From positions 31,495 to 95,494 of the forward strand of contig DAOPBR010000004.1 of NCBI GenBank assembly GCA_035395685.1: a stretch of DNA of 64,000 bases. Direction: 5' to 3'. Shown here in pieces: positions 17,288-26,961 of the stretch (position 1 is its first letter; every line of letters starts with the position of its first letter). The position numbers and the translations under genes are program-made. The DNA is from JAKJGA01 sp029554345. GTDB taxonomy: Bacteria > Spirochaetota > UBA4802 > JAFGJZ01. The notes under the pieces are model-generated. The model did not search any database. It had not been told where the DNA came from and worked only from the letters and a program-made list of their open reading frames with translations.

Positions 17288-18142
17288 TTATGCAAACGAA
17301 GAACCCGAAACTATTTCGGAAATCTCCTGAGTTATTGCCGCCTGACGTGCTTTGTTTATCTGAAGCGTGAACGTAGAAAACATTTCTGTTGCGTTCTCAG
17401 TCGCGCTGTCCATTGTTGTCATCCGCGCCGCGTTTTCACTTGCGAATGACTCAAGAAGACCGCGCCAGATAAGATAGTTTACATAGCGCGGAAAAATGCT
17501 GTCGAAAAGTTCTCCGGGTGATGGTTCTGCCGTGATTTTTGCATGAGCAAGATTTGCTTTTCTTGAAGGAGTAGCCTCGAGTTCAACAGGAAGAAGCTGT
17601 TCGCGGACAACTATCTGAGAGAGAGCGGATTCGAATCTGTTATAGATTAGAATTACCCTGTCGATTTTATTTTTCTTATAGAGATCGATCGCCATGGATC
17701 CGACAGAAGCAGCCAGAGAAAAATCAAAATTAGAAAACGCATTTACGAAAGAATACTCTGTAACGATTTCTCTTCGCGCAAGATGAGCGGATATTTTATT
17801 GCCGACTGAAATAATCTGATCCATTTCGGGTCTAAAATCCGAGTTGAAAGCCTTTATTATATTGGCGTTAAATCCTCCGCATAAACCCTTGTCGCTCGTT
17901 ACCAGAATATAAAGCGTGCGGTCGCCTGTTCTTTTGATGAAGAAATCGCTTGTAAAAGATTCTGATCCGTAAACAAGCATCTGCATGACTTCGCGGATTT
18001 TTGCCGAATAAGGCCGGGCTTTGATCATGTTGTCCTGAGACTTTTTAAGCTTACCAGCCGCGATCATCTTCATCGCTGAAGTAACCTTCAGCGTTGAAGC
18101 TACCGATTTTCTTCTCTGTCTTAGTTCTTTTAATCCGGCCAT
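17288..18142 (-). CDS. atpG: ATP synthase F1 gamma subunit
   Basis: 284 residues, the central rotor shaft. The N-terminal coiled coil (LKELRQRRKSVASTLKVTSAMKMIAAGKL) and C-terminal SENAARMTTMDSATENATEM...INKARQAAITQEISEIVSG are the family's signature ends; the central Rossmann-like part has YILVTSDKGLCGGFNANI. It starts 1 bp after the atpA stop. Confidence 0.98.
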   Translation of the reverse strand: MAGLKELRQRRKSVASTLKVTSAMKMIAAGKLKKSQDNMIKARPYSAKIREVMQMLVYGSESFTSDFFIKRTGDRTLYILVTSDKGLCGGFNANIIKAFNSDFRPEMDQIISVGNKISAHLARREIVTEYSFVNAFSNFDFSLAASVGSMAIDLYKKNKIDRVILIYNRFESALSQIVVREQLLPVELEATPSRKANLAHAKITAEPSPGELFDSIFPRYVNYLIWRGLLESFASENAARMTTMDSATENATEMFSTFTLQINKARQAAITQEISEIVSGSSFA

Positions 18143-18143
18143 T

Positions 18144-19799
18144 TTATATTTTGGAAGCTACAGAGCTTTCCTTTACCTCTATTTCTTCATTCAGATTCAT
18201 ATTCTTGAAATCGGGCATTATCTTTTCTTTTCCTTCACTGCCTCCGACTCTCACTTTTCCGCCTTTTGCTTTGCTTGCCTGTATCTGTTTTTCGATAGTA
18301 AAGCTGTCGGAAAAAGTTTTTACGGCAGAATGTATTTTCTCTTTCAAAAAATCAGAAATTTCTTTTCTATCACGGATCTCATCAAGAATATACTGATGAT
18401 TGTTTTTTATGAATGAAAGAAGATCTGTTTCGTATTTAGAAATTGCCATAACATCGATTTCATCAAGATATCCGTTTGTGGCGGCAAAAAATATCATAAT
18501 CTGTTCTTCAAACTGCATCGGTGAATATTGAGACTGTTTGAGTATTTCGATTAGACGTTCTCCGCGTTTGAGCTGAGCCTGAGTAGCCGCGTCGAGATCG
18601 GAGCCGAATTTAGCGAAAGCCTCAACGTCGCGGTACTGAGCCAGGTCAATCTTAAGTGATCCCACAACCTGTTTCATCGCCTTAATCTGCGCCGCACCTC
18701 CGACACGTGAAACCGAATAACCTACGTCGATTGCAGGACGGAGTCCCGAGTTGAAAAGATTCGCTTCAAGAAACATCTGTCCGTCGGTAATAGATATTAC
18801 GTTTGTCGGAATAAAAGCAGAAATGTCTCCCGCCTGTGTTTCTATAATAGGAAGGGCTGTAAGAGAGCCTCCGCCGAGTTCGTCATTAAGTTTAGCCGCA
18901 CGTTCGAGAAGGCGTGAGTGAAGATAAAAGACGTCACCCGGATAGGCTTCTCTTCCCGGAGGTCTGCGAAGAAGAAGCGACATCTGTCTGTATGACCAAG
19001 CCTGTTTTGTTAAATCATCATAAACGATAAGAGCATGCATTCCGTTGTCGCGGAAGAATTCGCCCATAGCGCATCCGGAATAAGGCGCTAGAAACTGCAG
19101 AGGCGCCGGATCGGATGCAGTGGATGCAACGACAATGGTATATTCCATCGCGCCGAATTCTTCAAGCCTTGCCACAATATTCGCGACAGTTGAAGCTTTC
19201 TGACCGATTGCGACATAGACACAGAAAACATCTTTACCCTTCTGATTGATTATAGCGTCGATACAAACAGCGGTTTTGCCGGTTTTTTTATCTCCGATGA
19301 TAAGTTCGCGCTGACCGCGTCCGATTGGAATCAATCCATCGATTGCCTTGATTCCGGTTGCAAGCGGCTCGGTTACGGATTTTCTGGTAAGAACGCCTGT
19401 AGCTTTTCTTTCGATGGGATACTTCTGCGATGAGGCTATTGGACCTTTTCCGTCAATGGGTTCACCGAGAGGATTTACGACACGGCCGAGAAGTTCTTTT
19501 CCTACAGGGACTTCTGCGACTTTTCCTGTACGTTTTACAGTATCTCCCTGTTTGATGAGGTTTTCGCCTGTGAAGAGTACAGCTCCGACATTGTCTTCTT
19601 CGAGGTTAAGCGCCATTCCGGTTACGTCATTCGGAAAAACGAGAAGTTCTCCGTTCATGACTTTGTCAAGCCCGGAAACGCGCGCAATGCCGTCGCCTAC
19701 AAGAATAACTTCTCCGGTTTCTTCTACTCCGCCCTTGGACGAATAATTTTCTATCTGCTGTTTCAGAACCTGTGCAATTTCATTTGATTTGATCTGCAT
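18144..19799 (-). CDS. atpA: ATP synthase F1 alpha subunit with C-terminal extension
   Basis: 551 residues, the non-catalytic nucleotide-binding subunit. P-loop GDKKTGKTAVCIDAI, AIGQKASTVANIV, and ALIVYDDLTKQAWSYRQMSLLLRRPPGREAYPGD (in parts) identify it. Typical alpha subunits have about 500-515 residues; here a charged, glycine-rich tail of roughly 40 residues follows the normal end (KGGKVRVGGSEGKEKIMPD onward). The role of the tail is unknown. Confidence 0.98.
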   Translation of the reverse strand: MQIKSNEIAQVLKQQIENYSSKGGVEETGEVILVGDGIARVSGLDKVMNGELLVFPNDVTGMALNLEEDNVGAVLFTGENLIKQGDTVKRTGKVAEVPVGKELLGRVVNPLGEPIDGKGPIASSQKYPIERKATGVLTRKSVTEPLATGIKAIDGLIPIGRGQRELIIGDKKTGKTAVCIDAIINQKGKDVFCVYVAIGQKASTVANIVARLEEFGAMEYTIVVASTASDPAPLQFLAPYSGCAMGEFFRDNGMHALIVYDDLTKQAWSYRQMSLLLRRPPGREAYPGDVFYLHSRLLERAAKLNDELGGGSLTALPIIETQAGDISAFIPTNVISITDGQMFLEANLFNSGLRPAIDVGYSVSRVGGAAQIKAMKQVVGSLKIDLAQYRDVEAFAKFGSDLDAATQAQLKRGERLIEILKQSQYSPMQFEEQIMIFFAATNGYLDEIDVMAISKYETDLLSFIKNNHQYILDEIRDRKEISDFLKEKIHSAVKTFSDSFTIEKQIQASKAKGGKVRVGGSEGKEKIMPDFKNMNLNEEIEVKESSVASKI

Positions 19800-19810
19800 G
19801 TTACCGCCCG

Positions 19811-20356
19811 TTATACCGATGAATTCATTATATGGTTTTTCATCCGGTTCAAAGATCCGGATACGCTGTAGTCATAAATGACATTATCGATTTTAAGTAT
19901 AAACCCTCCTAAAATGGAAGGGTCTGTTTCGTTTTTTATTTCATATTCGCAGTCTGGGAATAATTTCCGGATGAAATTCATAATCTGACTGTTGTTTTTT
20001 TCTGATAATTCTGATGAAGTTGTTATTTCTACAGGAACAATCTTTCTATGTCTTTTTTCATAAATATTCCACTCAAAGCAGAATTTTTCAAAAAGAGAAA
20101 ATCTCCCATTGTCAATCATAATGTTGAAGCAGTTGCTTAAAAGAGTGCTGAGATTTTCGCGGTTGTCTTCGATAAAATCTTTTTTTGCTGAAGGCGAAAC
20201 TGAAGAAGACAACAGAAAATTCATTATTTTCTGATCGGCTAAAAACTTCTCGGTGAAAAAAAGCATTCCTCTGGAAACTTCATCAAGCTTGCCGAGCTTG
20301 ACGGAAGTTTCGCAGAGAGCCTTCGCGTATCTTTTAGAAATCAGTGATTTATCCAT
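19811..20356 (-). CDS. atpH: ATP synthase F1 delta subunit
   Basis: 181 residues, linking the peripheral stalk to the F1 head. The N-terminal SLISKRYAKALCETSVKLGKL and the C-terminal beta-strand end (PSILGGFILKIDNVIYDYSVSGSLNRMK) are typical. Its ATG overlaps the atpF stop by 1 bp. Confidence 0.95.
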   Translation of the reverse strand: MDKSLISKRYAKALCETSVKLGKLDEVSRGMLFFTEKFLADQKIMNFLLSSSVSPSAKKDFIEDNRENLSTLLSNCFNIMIDNGRFSLFEKFCFEWNIYEKRHRKIVPVEITTSSELSEKNNSQIMNFIRKLFPDCEYEIKNETDPSILGGFILKIDNVIYDYSVSGSLNRMKNHIMNSSV

Positions 20357-20838
20357 CAGTTGATTAGCCTGTCTACGGTTTCAGAAATTATTCTGTCATT
20401 TTCTTCAGGAGTTAATGTCCGCATCAGAATTTTCTGTGAAGCCAGTATTGTAAGCCCTGCAATATCCTTTCTTAAATCTTCTATGATGCGGCCTCTTTCA
20501 ATTTCAACCTGATCGCGTGCCTGCTGAAGAATCATCTGCGTTTCGAGTTTTGCCGTTTCAATTATGTCCGCGCGGATTCTCTCCGCGTTTCTTTTTGATT
20601 CGAGCATTATACGTTCGGCTTCTTTTTTTGTGTTAAGAAGAATTTCTTCGCTTTCGCGTATATTCTTCTCGGAATCAATGTTAGCTTTTTTAGAGCTTTC
20701 GATTTCAGTCTGGATCATCTCTTCGCGTTCGCGTATAGTACGCAGAATCGGTTTCCAGAAAAATTTTGCAAAAATCACATAAGTTATCAGAAAACTGACT
20801 ACGATTAATATTGATAATCCGAGATTAAGAGAAACCAT
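20356..20838 (-). CDS. atpF: ATP synthase Fo b subunit
   Basis: 160 residues. One N-terminal membrane helix (LSILIVVSFLITYVIFAKFFW) with the conserved F-x-K-P-I, then a long charged helix (about 30-130) that forms the stator stalk. Only one b gene is seen, so a homodimer is expected. Confidence 0.95.
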   Translation of the reverse strand: MVSLNLGLSILIVVSFLITYVIFAKFFWKPILRTIREREEMIQTEIESSKKANIDSEKNIRESEEILLNTKKEAERIMLESKRNAERIRADIIETAKLETQMILQQARDQVEIERGRIIEDLRKDIAGLTILASQKILMRTLTPEENDRIISETVDRLIN

Positions 20839-20849
20839 ATCTGCCTCGA

Positions 20850-21083
20850 TTATTTTCCATTATAAATAAGAAACGCGATAAGCGCGCAGAAGAAGGCAAC
20901 ACCTTCGACAAGCGCTGCACCGAGAATCATCAGTGTCTGAATTTTTGATGCTGATTCCGGCTGACGCGCAACGCTTTCCATCGCTGATGATGCGATTTTT
21001 CCTATACCAAGACCAGCGCCGAGTGCTACAATTCCTGCTCCGATTCCTGCTCCGAAGAGCGCTAAACCTGTTCCAAGTTCCAT
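20850..21083 (-). CDS. atpE: ATP synthase Fo c subunit
   Basis: 77 residues, two membrane helices forming the rotor ring. Helix 1 is glycine-rich (GAGIGAGIVALGAGLGIG), the loop has ARQPE, and helix 2 carries the ion-binding Glu in LVEGVAFF. The residue after this Glu is Gly, and the Gln and Ser/Thr/Tyr ligands of sodium-type c subunits are not seen, so a proton-coupled ring is predicted. Confidence 0.96.
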   Translation of the reverse strand: MELGTGLALFGAGIGAGIVALGAGLGIGKIASSAMESVARQPESASKIQTLMILGAALVEGVAFFCALIAFLIYNGK

Positions 21084-21098
21084 AAAAGTCTCCTTATA

Positions 21099-22022
21099 TT
21101 AATGTGATTCATTCAGCGAATTTCCGATGAACATCGCCGAAAGAAGTGTGAATACATAGGCTTGTAAAAATGCCACGAGTATTTCTAAAACATATATGAA
21201 TACTGCTCCGAACACGCCGGGGATGATGACTCCGATATTCCAGCTGAGATTAACACTGTTCCATCCGAGAAGAAGAAAAGTTAGGATTACCGCATGTCCC
21301 GCAACCATATTCGCGAAAAGGCGGATTGAAAGAGCAAAAGGTTTTGTGAGTATCTGCATGAATTCTAGCGGAAACAGAAATATATTCATTCCGATTACGG
21401 CAGGCGTTGCCATGTCTCCCTTTTTAATCGGCATGAAAGTTTTAAGATAACCGAAAAAACCGTGTTTGCTTATTGCCGCAATCTGCCATACAATCAAAAC
21501 AATAAAGGCGAATGCGGAGGTTATTGATAAATTCTTTGTTGCCTGACTCATAAAAGGGAAAAGCCCGATGATATCCTGAAGGAGCAGAAAGAAAAAAAGA
21601 GTCAGGAAGAAAGGAAGATACTTGTTATAGTCATGCGGCATTGCCGGTTTAACGATATCGTCACGGACAAAAAGAACAATTGCTTCTATCATCTGTCCCA
21701 GAAATCCGGTCTGTACAAGTTTTTTCTTTTTAAAGCGTCTGAGAATGAGAATTAGAACAATAAAACCTATCCAGTAGAAGATAAAATGATTCGTTAAGGA
21801 GAAATCAAAGCTGAAAGATCCTATTTGAACCGGTTTGAATTGAGGAAGCTCTATTTTAATTCCGGGAAATTCAATATAACCGTGATCCGAGAGATGATGC
21901 ATCAGCGGATCCTGTTCGTGAGCGGGTTCAGTGGGTGTGCGGTAGGGCACCGCGGACAGATTTGCAGAAACAAGCAAAGCCGCTATCAGAAACAGAATTT
22001 TTATGCTCTGTCTTGATTTCAT
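21099..22022 (-). CDS. atpB: ATP synthase Fo a subunit
   Basis: 307 residues. The essential Arg lies in FALSIRLFANMVAGH within the fourth/fifth helix region. The N-terminus is longer than in E. coli and starts with a signal-peptide-like stretch (IKILFLIAALLVSANLSA) followed by a His-rich external segment (MHHLSDHG). Such long forms occur in several phyla. It follows the small AtpI/AtpZ-like gene by 12 bp. Confidence 0.97.
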   Translation of the reverse strand: MKSRQSIKILFLIAALLVSANLSAVPYRTPTEPAHEQDPLMHHLSDHGYIEFPGIKIELPQFKPVQIGSFSFDFSLTNHFIFYWIGFIVLILILRRFKKKKLVQTGFLGQMIEAIVLFVRDDIVKPAMPHDYNKYLPFFLTLFFFLLLQDIIGLFPFMSQATKNLSITSAFAFIVLIVWQIAAISKHGFFGYLKTFMPIKKGDMATPAVIGMNIFLFPLEFMQILTKPFALSIRLFANMVAGHAVILTFLLLGWNSVNLSWNIGVIIPGVFGAVFIYVLEILVAFLQAYVFTLLSAMFIGNSLNESH

Positions 22023-22034
22023 AATTCCCCTTTT

Positions 22035-22298
22035 CTAAAGTTTATCTTTTTTTAACATTATATAAAGATAAACCATTGAAGCAGAAAAACCCCATGCCGC
22101 GAAAATTATAGTGAAAAGATGCTGGAATCCGAATTTTTTATCAACCCATCTTCCGGCAAGTATCAAACCGAAAACCGCGAAGCATATCGTAAAAGCCAAG
22201 CCGATTACCCTGTCAAAGATCCTTGCGGATTCATGACTTGAAGAAATCGTTTTCTTGACCTCTTTCTGCATAAGTAACCATAGTGTAGAACGAAGCAT
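22035..22298 (-). CDS. AtpI/AtpZ-like small membrane protein
   Basis: Up to 87 residues with two membrane helices separated by a short basic loop (GRWVDKKFG). The second half (FTIIFAAWGFSASMVYLYIMLKKD) resembles AtpZ, which with AtpI helps assemble the c ring and has been linked to Mg/Ca uptake. It heads the ATP synthase operon. No ribosome site is visible before the ATG at 22298; the ATG at 22269-22271 is a possible alternative. No clear promoter could be picked in the 125 bp upstream. Confidence 0.75.
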   Translation of the reverse strand: MLRSTLWLLMQKEVKKTISSSHESARIFDRVIGLAFTICFAVFGLILAGRWVDKKFGFQHLFTIIFAAWGFSASMVYLYIMLKKDKL

Positions 22299-22422
22299 AA
22301 AGACAAGATTAATTTTAATAAATTTTGATAATTAACGGGGATGTTACAGAAAAGAGAACATTTGAAAACATAATTTAATTCAAAATTAAAAAAAGTTTAG
22401 TCTGGGTGAATTTGTTAAATAT

Positions 22423-22494
22423 CGCTCTCCCCGGGAATCGAACCCGGGCACCCGGCTCCGGAGGCCGGTGCTCTATCCACTGAGCTAGGAGAGC
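22423..22494 (-). tRNA. tRNA-Arg (anticodon CCG)
   Basis: Minus-strand cloverleaf with acceptor GCTCTCC/GGAGAGC, discriminator G, D arm GCTC/GAGC, anticodon stem CCGGC/GCCGG with loop CTCCGGA (anticodon CCG), and a T arm around GGGTTCGATTCCC. CCA is not encoded. It sits between the polyferredoxin gene and the ATP synthase operon, all on the same strand. Confidence 0.92.
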
Positions 22495-22545
22495 CGATTG
22501 TTGAAGGTCTCTTTGAGTCTTTGCTGCGTCAAGGAGATTTTATTA

Positions 22546-23433
22546 TCAATTAATTGCTTTAGCGGGGCACACCGTACTGCATATTCCGCATAAAATGCAT
22601 TCGGTTGATGTCACGGGTTTGCCTTCCTTGATATAACTCATGACATCCACATCCATCGGACATGATGATGAGCATTTTCCGCATTCTATGCATTTATTTC
22701 CTGAAGGGTATTTCTTTATGCGCGCTAAACGCGACGGAAATTTCATTACAAGGGAAACGGGACACAGAATCTTGCAAAAAGCACGTTTTTTGCCGAATGC
22801 AAAAGCGAGTATTACGGCGGCGGCATAATAAATAGCGTTTCCGCAGAGAAAAAGAATCAGCTGGTCGAATTTTGCTGTCTGAAAAAGAGTAAGGTCTGAT
22901 CCGATAATATGACCCTGCATATAGTCGTAACCTGATTTGATGAATAGAAACGGAATAAGAAGTGATGCCGCAAAAACGGGAATTCTAAAAAAAGTATACT
23001 TAGACGGGATTTTGCAGTTTGTTTTTATCGGAAGCCATTCGAGTATAGCAGCAGTCCAGCAAGCCCATCCGCAGAAACCGCGGCCCCAGATGAGAGGCCC
23101 TAAAACTTTTGCGATGGCATAGTGAATGAGAACTCTTGCGAATATTCCGGCTGAAAGGAAATATGCAAAATAGAAAACCGTTTCTTCCAACTGCATGTTT
23201 TCTCTCTGTATTAATCCGAAAAAGACAATGAAAAGAGGACAGATCATTAAAATTGCAATGCGCCTTCCGATGTCAGTGATTTTAAATTTTGCTTCTAAAA
23301 TCTGACCAAGACTGATGCAGAAGCCGATGTATGAAAAAATAAAAAAGAAAATCTTCCAGACTGTAAATCCGAGGATTGTTGAAAGAGTCAGTCCTATCAG
23401 AAAAGGAATGAAATATGAGAATCTGATTTTCAC
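22546..23433 (-). CDS. Membrane-bound 4Fe-4S protein (NapH/CcoG-like)
   Basis: 295 residues with five to six membrane helices. A cytoplasmic-loop CGWACW and a downstream FCKILCP recall the NapH/NosR/CcoG group. The C-terminus has two 4Fe-4S ferredoxin motifs, CIECGKCSSSCP and CILCGICSTVCP. These proteins pass electrons across or along the inner membrane. The partner enzyme is not in this window. The start is a GTG at 23431-23433 with GGCGGTG upstream. Confidence 0.85.
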   Translation of the reverse strand: MKIRFSYFIPFLIGLTLSTILGFTVWKIFFFIFSYIGFCISLGQILEAKFKITDIGRRIAILMICPLFIVFFGLIQRENMQLEETVFYFAYFLSAGIFARVLIHYAIAKVLGPLIWGRGFCGWACWTAAILEWLPIKTNCKIPSKYTFFRIPVFAASLLIPFLFIKSGYDYMQGHIIGSDLTLFQTAKFDQLILFLCGNAIYYAAAVILAFAFGKKRAFCKILCPVSLVMKFPSRLARIKKYPSGNKCIECGKCSSSCPMDVDVMSYIKEGKPVTSTECILCGICSTVCPAKAIN

Positions 23434-23524
23434 CTTAACACCGCCGTATATCCGTTAGATTAATCAGAAAGTGCTTTGGTATATCACTTCCCAAATGTTT
23501 ATATGGTGAAGTTTTTAATATTAT

Positions 23525-24802
23525 TTAATCGAAGAGGCAAGAAAATTTTGTAAAAATTTCAACATCAGTTTTGAGCTTTCTTTTCAAAGCCGGGAGTGTC
23601 ATGTCGTCGAGAAATATTCCGTCAAAATTGAGACATGTGTCAGGAAGAATGATTTTGTCAGCTTGAAAGTTCGATTGCTTTACCGCATGAATTATATCGT
23701 TTCCGCAAAGGAGCCCTGACACTGTTACACTGCTTCCGAAAAGGCGGTTTTCCGCAGCGATTATTTTTGCTGAAAGGTTCTGTATTTTCTCAAGTTCGGG
23801 AAGAAGATGTTTGATGAGAACCGGATAGAAAGATTTTCCCGTAACGATGAGAAGATTGCGTTTTTCTTTCATTGCTTTCGGAAATGTTTTTTTTGCCCGC
23901 TTTAATTCATCCAGAAAGATTCGGCTCATGCCGACGCCGTTTTCGTATTGCGAAAAATTTTCGTAATAATTTTTACTCGGAATTTTAAAGCCGGCTTTCA
24001 GATAGAATTCGTCAGCTGCAAAAACAAAACGGGTATCTGACTTTTCAAGAAAAACTTTTTGAAGAGATTCAATCTGCTTTATGACTACGGCTGATGTTGT
24101 TTCTGTAAAAGAATCAATGCTGAAAAGCTTATCCCGGTGACAGGTTTTGCCGACGGGAACCACTGCTACTGATAAAACGTACGGATGATGGGAATGCAGA
24201 AATTTTACCGTATCGTCAAGAACCTTGCCGTCATTGACGCCCGGACATAGAACGATCTGCGTATGCAGTTCGATTTTATTCCGTGTGAGGAAGCTCAGTT
24301 TTCTTTTGAAACCGTCATCATAATTGATACCGAGAAGTTTCATGCGTACTTTTTTTTGAGCCGCGTGAACGGAAATATAAAGAGGAGAGAGATGCTGCTG
24401 TTTTATTCTTTTTAGATCTTCATCCCGGATGTTTGAGAGCGTAAAGTAGCTTCCGTAAAGAAATGAATATCTGAAATCTTCATCCTTTAGGTATAATCCT
24501 TTTCGGAGGCCGGTTGGATTCTGATCTACAAAGCAGAAGATGCATTTGTTTCCGCAATGTTTGATTTTCATGTCTTCGACATCAATGCCTTTGTCGTATG
24601 CGTCTTCTTCTTCGTCAAAGATGAGAGAATATGTTTCGCCGTTACGTCTGATGATATATTCGAGAGGGAAGTCTGTGGAATATAATTTATAGTCGAGATA
24701 ATCCCTGACTTCCATGCCGTTAATGCTGATTATTTCATCGCCTGCAAGAAGACCTTGTCTATCGGCAGGTGACTTTTTCTTTATGTTAATTATTTTGATC
24801 AC
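23525..24802 (-). CDS. PDZ + DUF512 iron-sulfur protein (radical-SAM-like)
   Basis: 425 residues. A short PDZ-like domain at 1-60 (SPADRQGLLAGDEIISINGMEV) is followed by HCGNKCIFCFVDQNPTGLRKGLY, the Cys-rich motif of the radical-SAM-like part, then a DUF512 domain with LHTQIVLCPGVNDG and a C-terminal region including LIVTGKSFYPVL and ETVSGLLCG-like VSGLLCGND. The family is widespread but its reaction is not established. It stands alone. Confidence 0.88.
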   Translation of the reverse strand: MIKIINIKKKSPADRQGLLAGDEIISINGMEVRDYLDYKLYSTDFPLEYIIRRNGETYSLIFDEEEDAYDKGIDVEDMKIKHCGNKCIFCFVDQNPTGLRKGLYLKDEDFRYSFLYGSYFTLSNIRDEDLKRIKQQHLSPLYISVHAAQKKVRMKLLGINYDDGFKRKLSFLTRNKIELHTQIVLCPGVNDGKVLDDTVKFLHSHHPYVLSVAVVPVGKTCHRDKLFSIDSFTETTSAVVIKQIESLQKVFLEKSDTRFVFAADEFYLKAGFKIPSKNYYENFSQYENGVGMSRIFLDELKRAKKTFPKAMKEKRNLLIVTGKSFYPVLIKHLLPELEKIQNLSAKIIAAENRLFGSSVTVSGLLCGNDIIHAVKQSNFQADKIILPDTCLNFDGIFLDDMTLPALKRKLKTDVEIFTKFSCLFD

Positions 24803-24883
24803 CTGATAAGGCTAAAACTGGCGTGTTTTATGTCAATCAATTGAAGATTATATATAGAAAAGATTATTTCCTTTACATGGACG

Positions 24884-26062
24884 TTGAAAAATATATTCCG
24901 TCATAGCATGAACAGAAACATATACCTTCTCTATAATTTTAAATTTTTCAGGGACTTTCTTCTGATTGCTCCGGTAATTATTCCCTTTTATAAGGATAAT
25001 AATCTTTCCGCATTTCAGATACTCTTGGTTCAGGCAGTTTTTTCGGCTTCTATGCTTTTGTTCGAAATTCCGTCGGGTTATTTTTCTGACAGATGCGGCC
25101 GGAAAAGAACGCTTGTTGCAGGCGGAATAGCTGTCTGCATCGGGCTTCTCATTTACTGTTTTTCATCATCCCTTATTTTGTTTATGCTATGTGAAGTGTT
25201 TCTCGGTTTTGGTTTCAGCATGTGCTCGGGAACAGAATCAGCCCTTTTATATGATACTCTCCATGCAGAAGGAAAAGCTTCTGAGTACCGGAAAAAAGAA
25301 AGTCATGCGGAATTTTTCGCACGTGTGGGTGCGGCACTTTCTTCGGTTGCCGGGGGTTTTCTCGGTTCAATTTCACTCAGGCTTCCTTTTTTCTGTAATG
25401 CGGCGACTGCAGTTATGATTCCGCTTTCGGCGGCGTTTATGCGCGATGTAAAAAGAACAGAATCACGCCGTTCGGGTGTGATGAAAGAAATTATCGATGC
25501 GGTATTTTTCAGCATACGCCATCCCGTTATTTTGAGCGCGGGTTTTGTTTCCGGAGCCGTTCTTACATGCGGAATAATTTCCATATGGGGATATTTTCTG
25601 ATTTTACCTGAACTTAAAATTCCGCTTTCGGCTTACGGATTATTGTTTTTCTTTTTTCAGACATCATCTGCTCTGGGTGCGCGTTTCTCTCATTCTATTT
25701 CAACAATAATCGGCAAAAAGAAAACTCTTGCTTTGCTGCTCGTCATCCCGCTTGTCTATGCCTCGGTTGCGTTTTTTAAATACGCTGTGATTCTTGCATT
25801 TGTTCAGTCTTTTTTGTGGGGTGTCGCGACTCCGTTTTTTCTGGATATAATAAATTCGAAAGCGGAAAGTCACATAAGAGCGACAGTTCTTTCGACGGTA
25901 AGCATGGGATCGAGAATTTTATATGTTGCTATCGGACCGGTATTCGGACTGGTTGCTGATGCTTTCGGCGCGCCGAAAGGGTTCCTTTTTCTTTCGGGGA
26001 TATTTATTTTATGCGCCACTGCTGGTTTTTTAATATATCTTAAAGGCAGAGAGAAAAACTGA
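24884..26062 (+). CDS. MFS transporter
   Basis: 392 residues with about twelve hydrophobic helices in two halves. The loop motif GYFSDRCGRKRTL is the MFS motif A between helices 2 and 3. It has similarity to multidrug-type members by layout only; the substrate is unknown. The longest frame begins at TTG 24884. The first ATG is at 24908, eight codons later, and neither has a good ribosome site, so the start is uncertain. Confidence 0.9.
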   Translation: MKNIFRHSMNRNIYLLYNFKFFRDFLLIAPVIIPFYKDNNLSAFQILLVQAVFSASMLLFEIPSGYFSDRCGRKRTLVAGGIAVCIGLLIYCFSSSLILFMLCEVFLGFGFSMCSGTESALLYDTLHAEGKASEYRKKESHAEFFARVGAALSSVAGGFLGSISLRLPFFCNAATAVMIPLSAAFMRDVKRTESRRSGVMKEIIDAVFFSIRHPVILSAGFVSGAVLTCGIISIWGYFLILPELKIPLSAYGLLFFFFQTSSALGARFSHSISTIIGKKKTLALLLVIPLVYASVAFFKYAVILAFVQSFLWGVATPFFLDIINSKAESHIRATVLSTVSMGSRILYVAIGPVFGLVADAFGAPKGFLFLSGIFILCATAGFLIYLKGREKN

Positions 26063-26146
26063 CTTTTGTAATTTTGTAAGGTTTAGTATTAATAATGGTT
26101 GAAAAGAAAATTGAGCAGGTTTAATATCATTCAACCGGGAGGCATT

Positions 26147-26920
26147 ATGAATTTGCGCCGAATAATAACAGTTGTTGTTTTTTTATCATCAGGCGCGCTT
26201 TATTCTGCCGACAGATCAGTTTTCGAAGATCTTGATAAACCGCCTGAAGGAGCATATGCGGGGCAGATATTTGCAGGTGCTTCGCTCGGGATGGGTCTAG
26301 TTTCAGGTTCAATTATCAAAGCTGAAAAAGATTTTGTAAGCGGTACAACTTATAGTTTTGAGGATTCGGAAGTTACAAAGAAGGTCGAACTTCAGCATTA
26401 TTCATTTGCTTTTTCGATGTTCGGTGAATACATGCCGCTTGATCATTTCGGTGTGAAGGGAAAGCTCGCGAGGGCGATGGTAGCGCAAAAATCGACATTC
26501 GGCGCGGACTATCCGAACGAGCAGGGTTTTCTTCTTAAAACATGGAATATTACATTTGCTCCGGTATATCATGTTACCGTGAGGCGCGAGTGGGACGTAA
26601 CGATTGCGCCTTTTCTCGGTTATTCAATAGGTACATTTAACGCGATTCCTGTAGCAAAAGGTCTATTCGATTCAATAGATTCCAAAACCAGCCAGAGTAA
26701 TAATTCATTTATCTTCGGTATAGAAGTTTCAGGTGTTCTTTATTTCAGCGGAGGATTTTTTCTTTCTCTCGGAGCCGAGTGGACTAGATATAATATTTCA
26801 ATAGACAATGACATCAATCGGACAAGCCCGAGTGCGCTCACATATAATAACGGATCTAAATCAGGGAATATTGATACTTTTATTATCCAGGTTTCGGCAG
26901 GGTATGCTTTCAGGAACTGA
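26147..26920 (+). CDS. Exported beta-barrel-like protein of unknown function
   Basis: The start is ATG 26147 behind GGGAGG. The product has 257 residues: a signal peptide ending ALYSA, then alternating hydrophobic strands rich in Gly and aromatic residues (AGASLGMGLVSGS, VEVSGVLYFSGGFFLSLGAEW-like) and a C-terminal strand ending VSAGYAFRN, as in outer-membrane barrels. No family recognised. An upstream TTG would extend it by 16 residues but would place the ribosome site inside the gene. Confidence 0.75.
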   Translation: MNLRRIITVVVFLSSGALYSADRSVFEDLDKPPEGAYAGQIFAGASLGMGLVSGSIIKAEKDFVSGTTYSFEDSEVTKKVELQHYSFAFSMFGEYMPLDHFGVKGKLARAMVAQKSTFGADYPNEQGFLLKTWNITFAPVYHVTVRREWDVTIAPFLGYSIGTFNAIPVAKGLFDSIDSKTSQSNNSFIFGIEVSGVLYFSGGFFLSLGAEWTRYNISIDNDINRTSPSALTYNNGSKSGNIDTFIIQVSAGYAFRN

Positions 26921-26961
26921 TATTTTGCCCATTAGCCGGGCGAATTTCTCGTACGCCTTAG

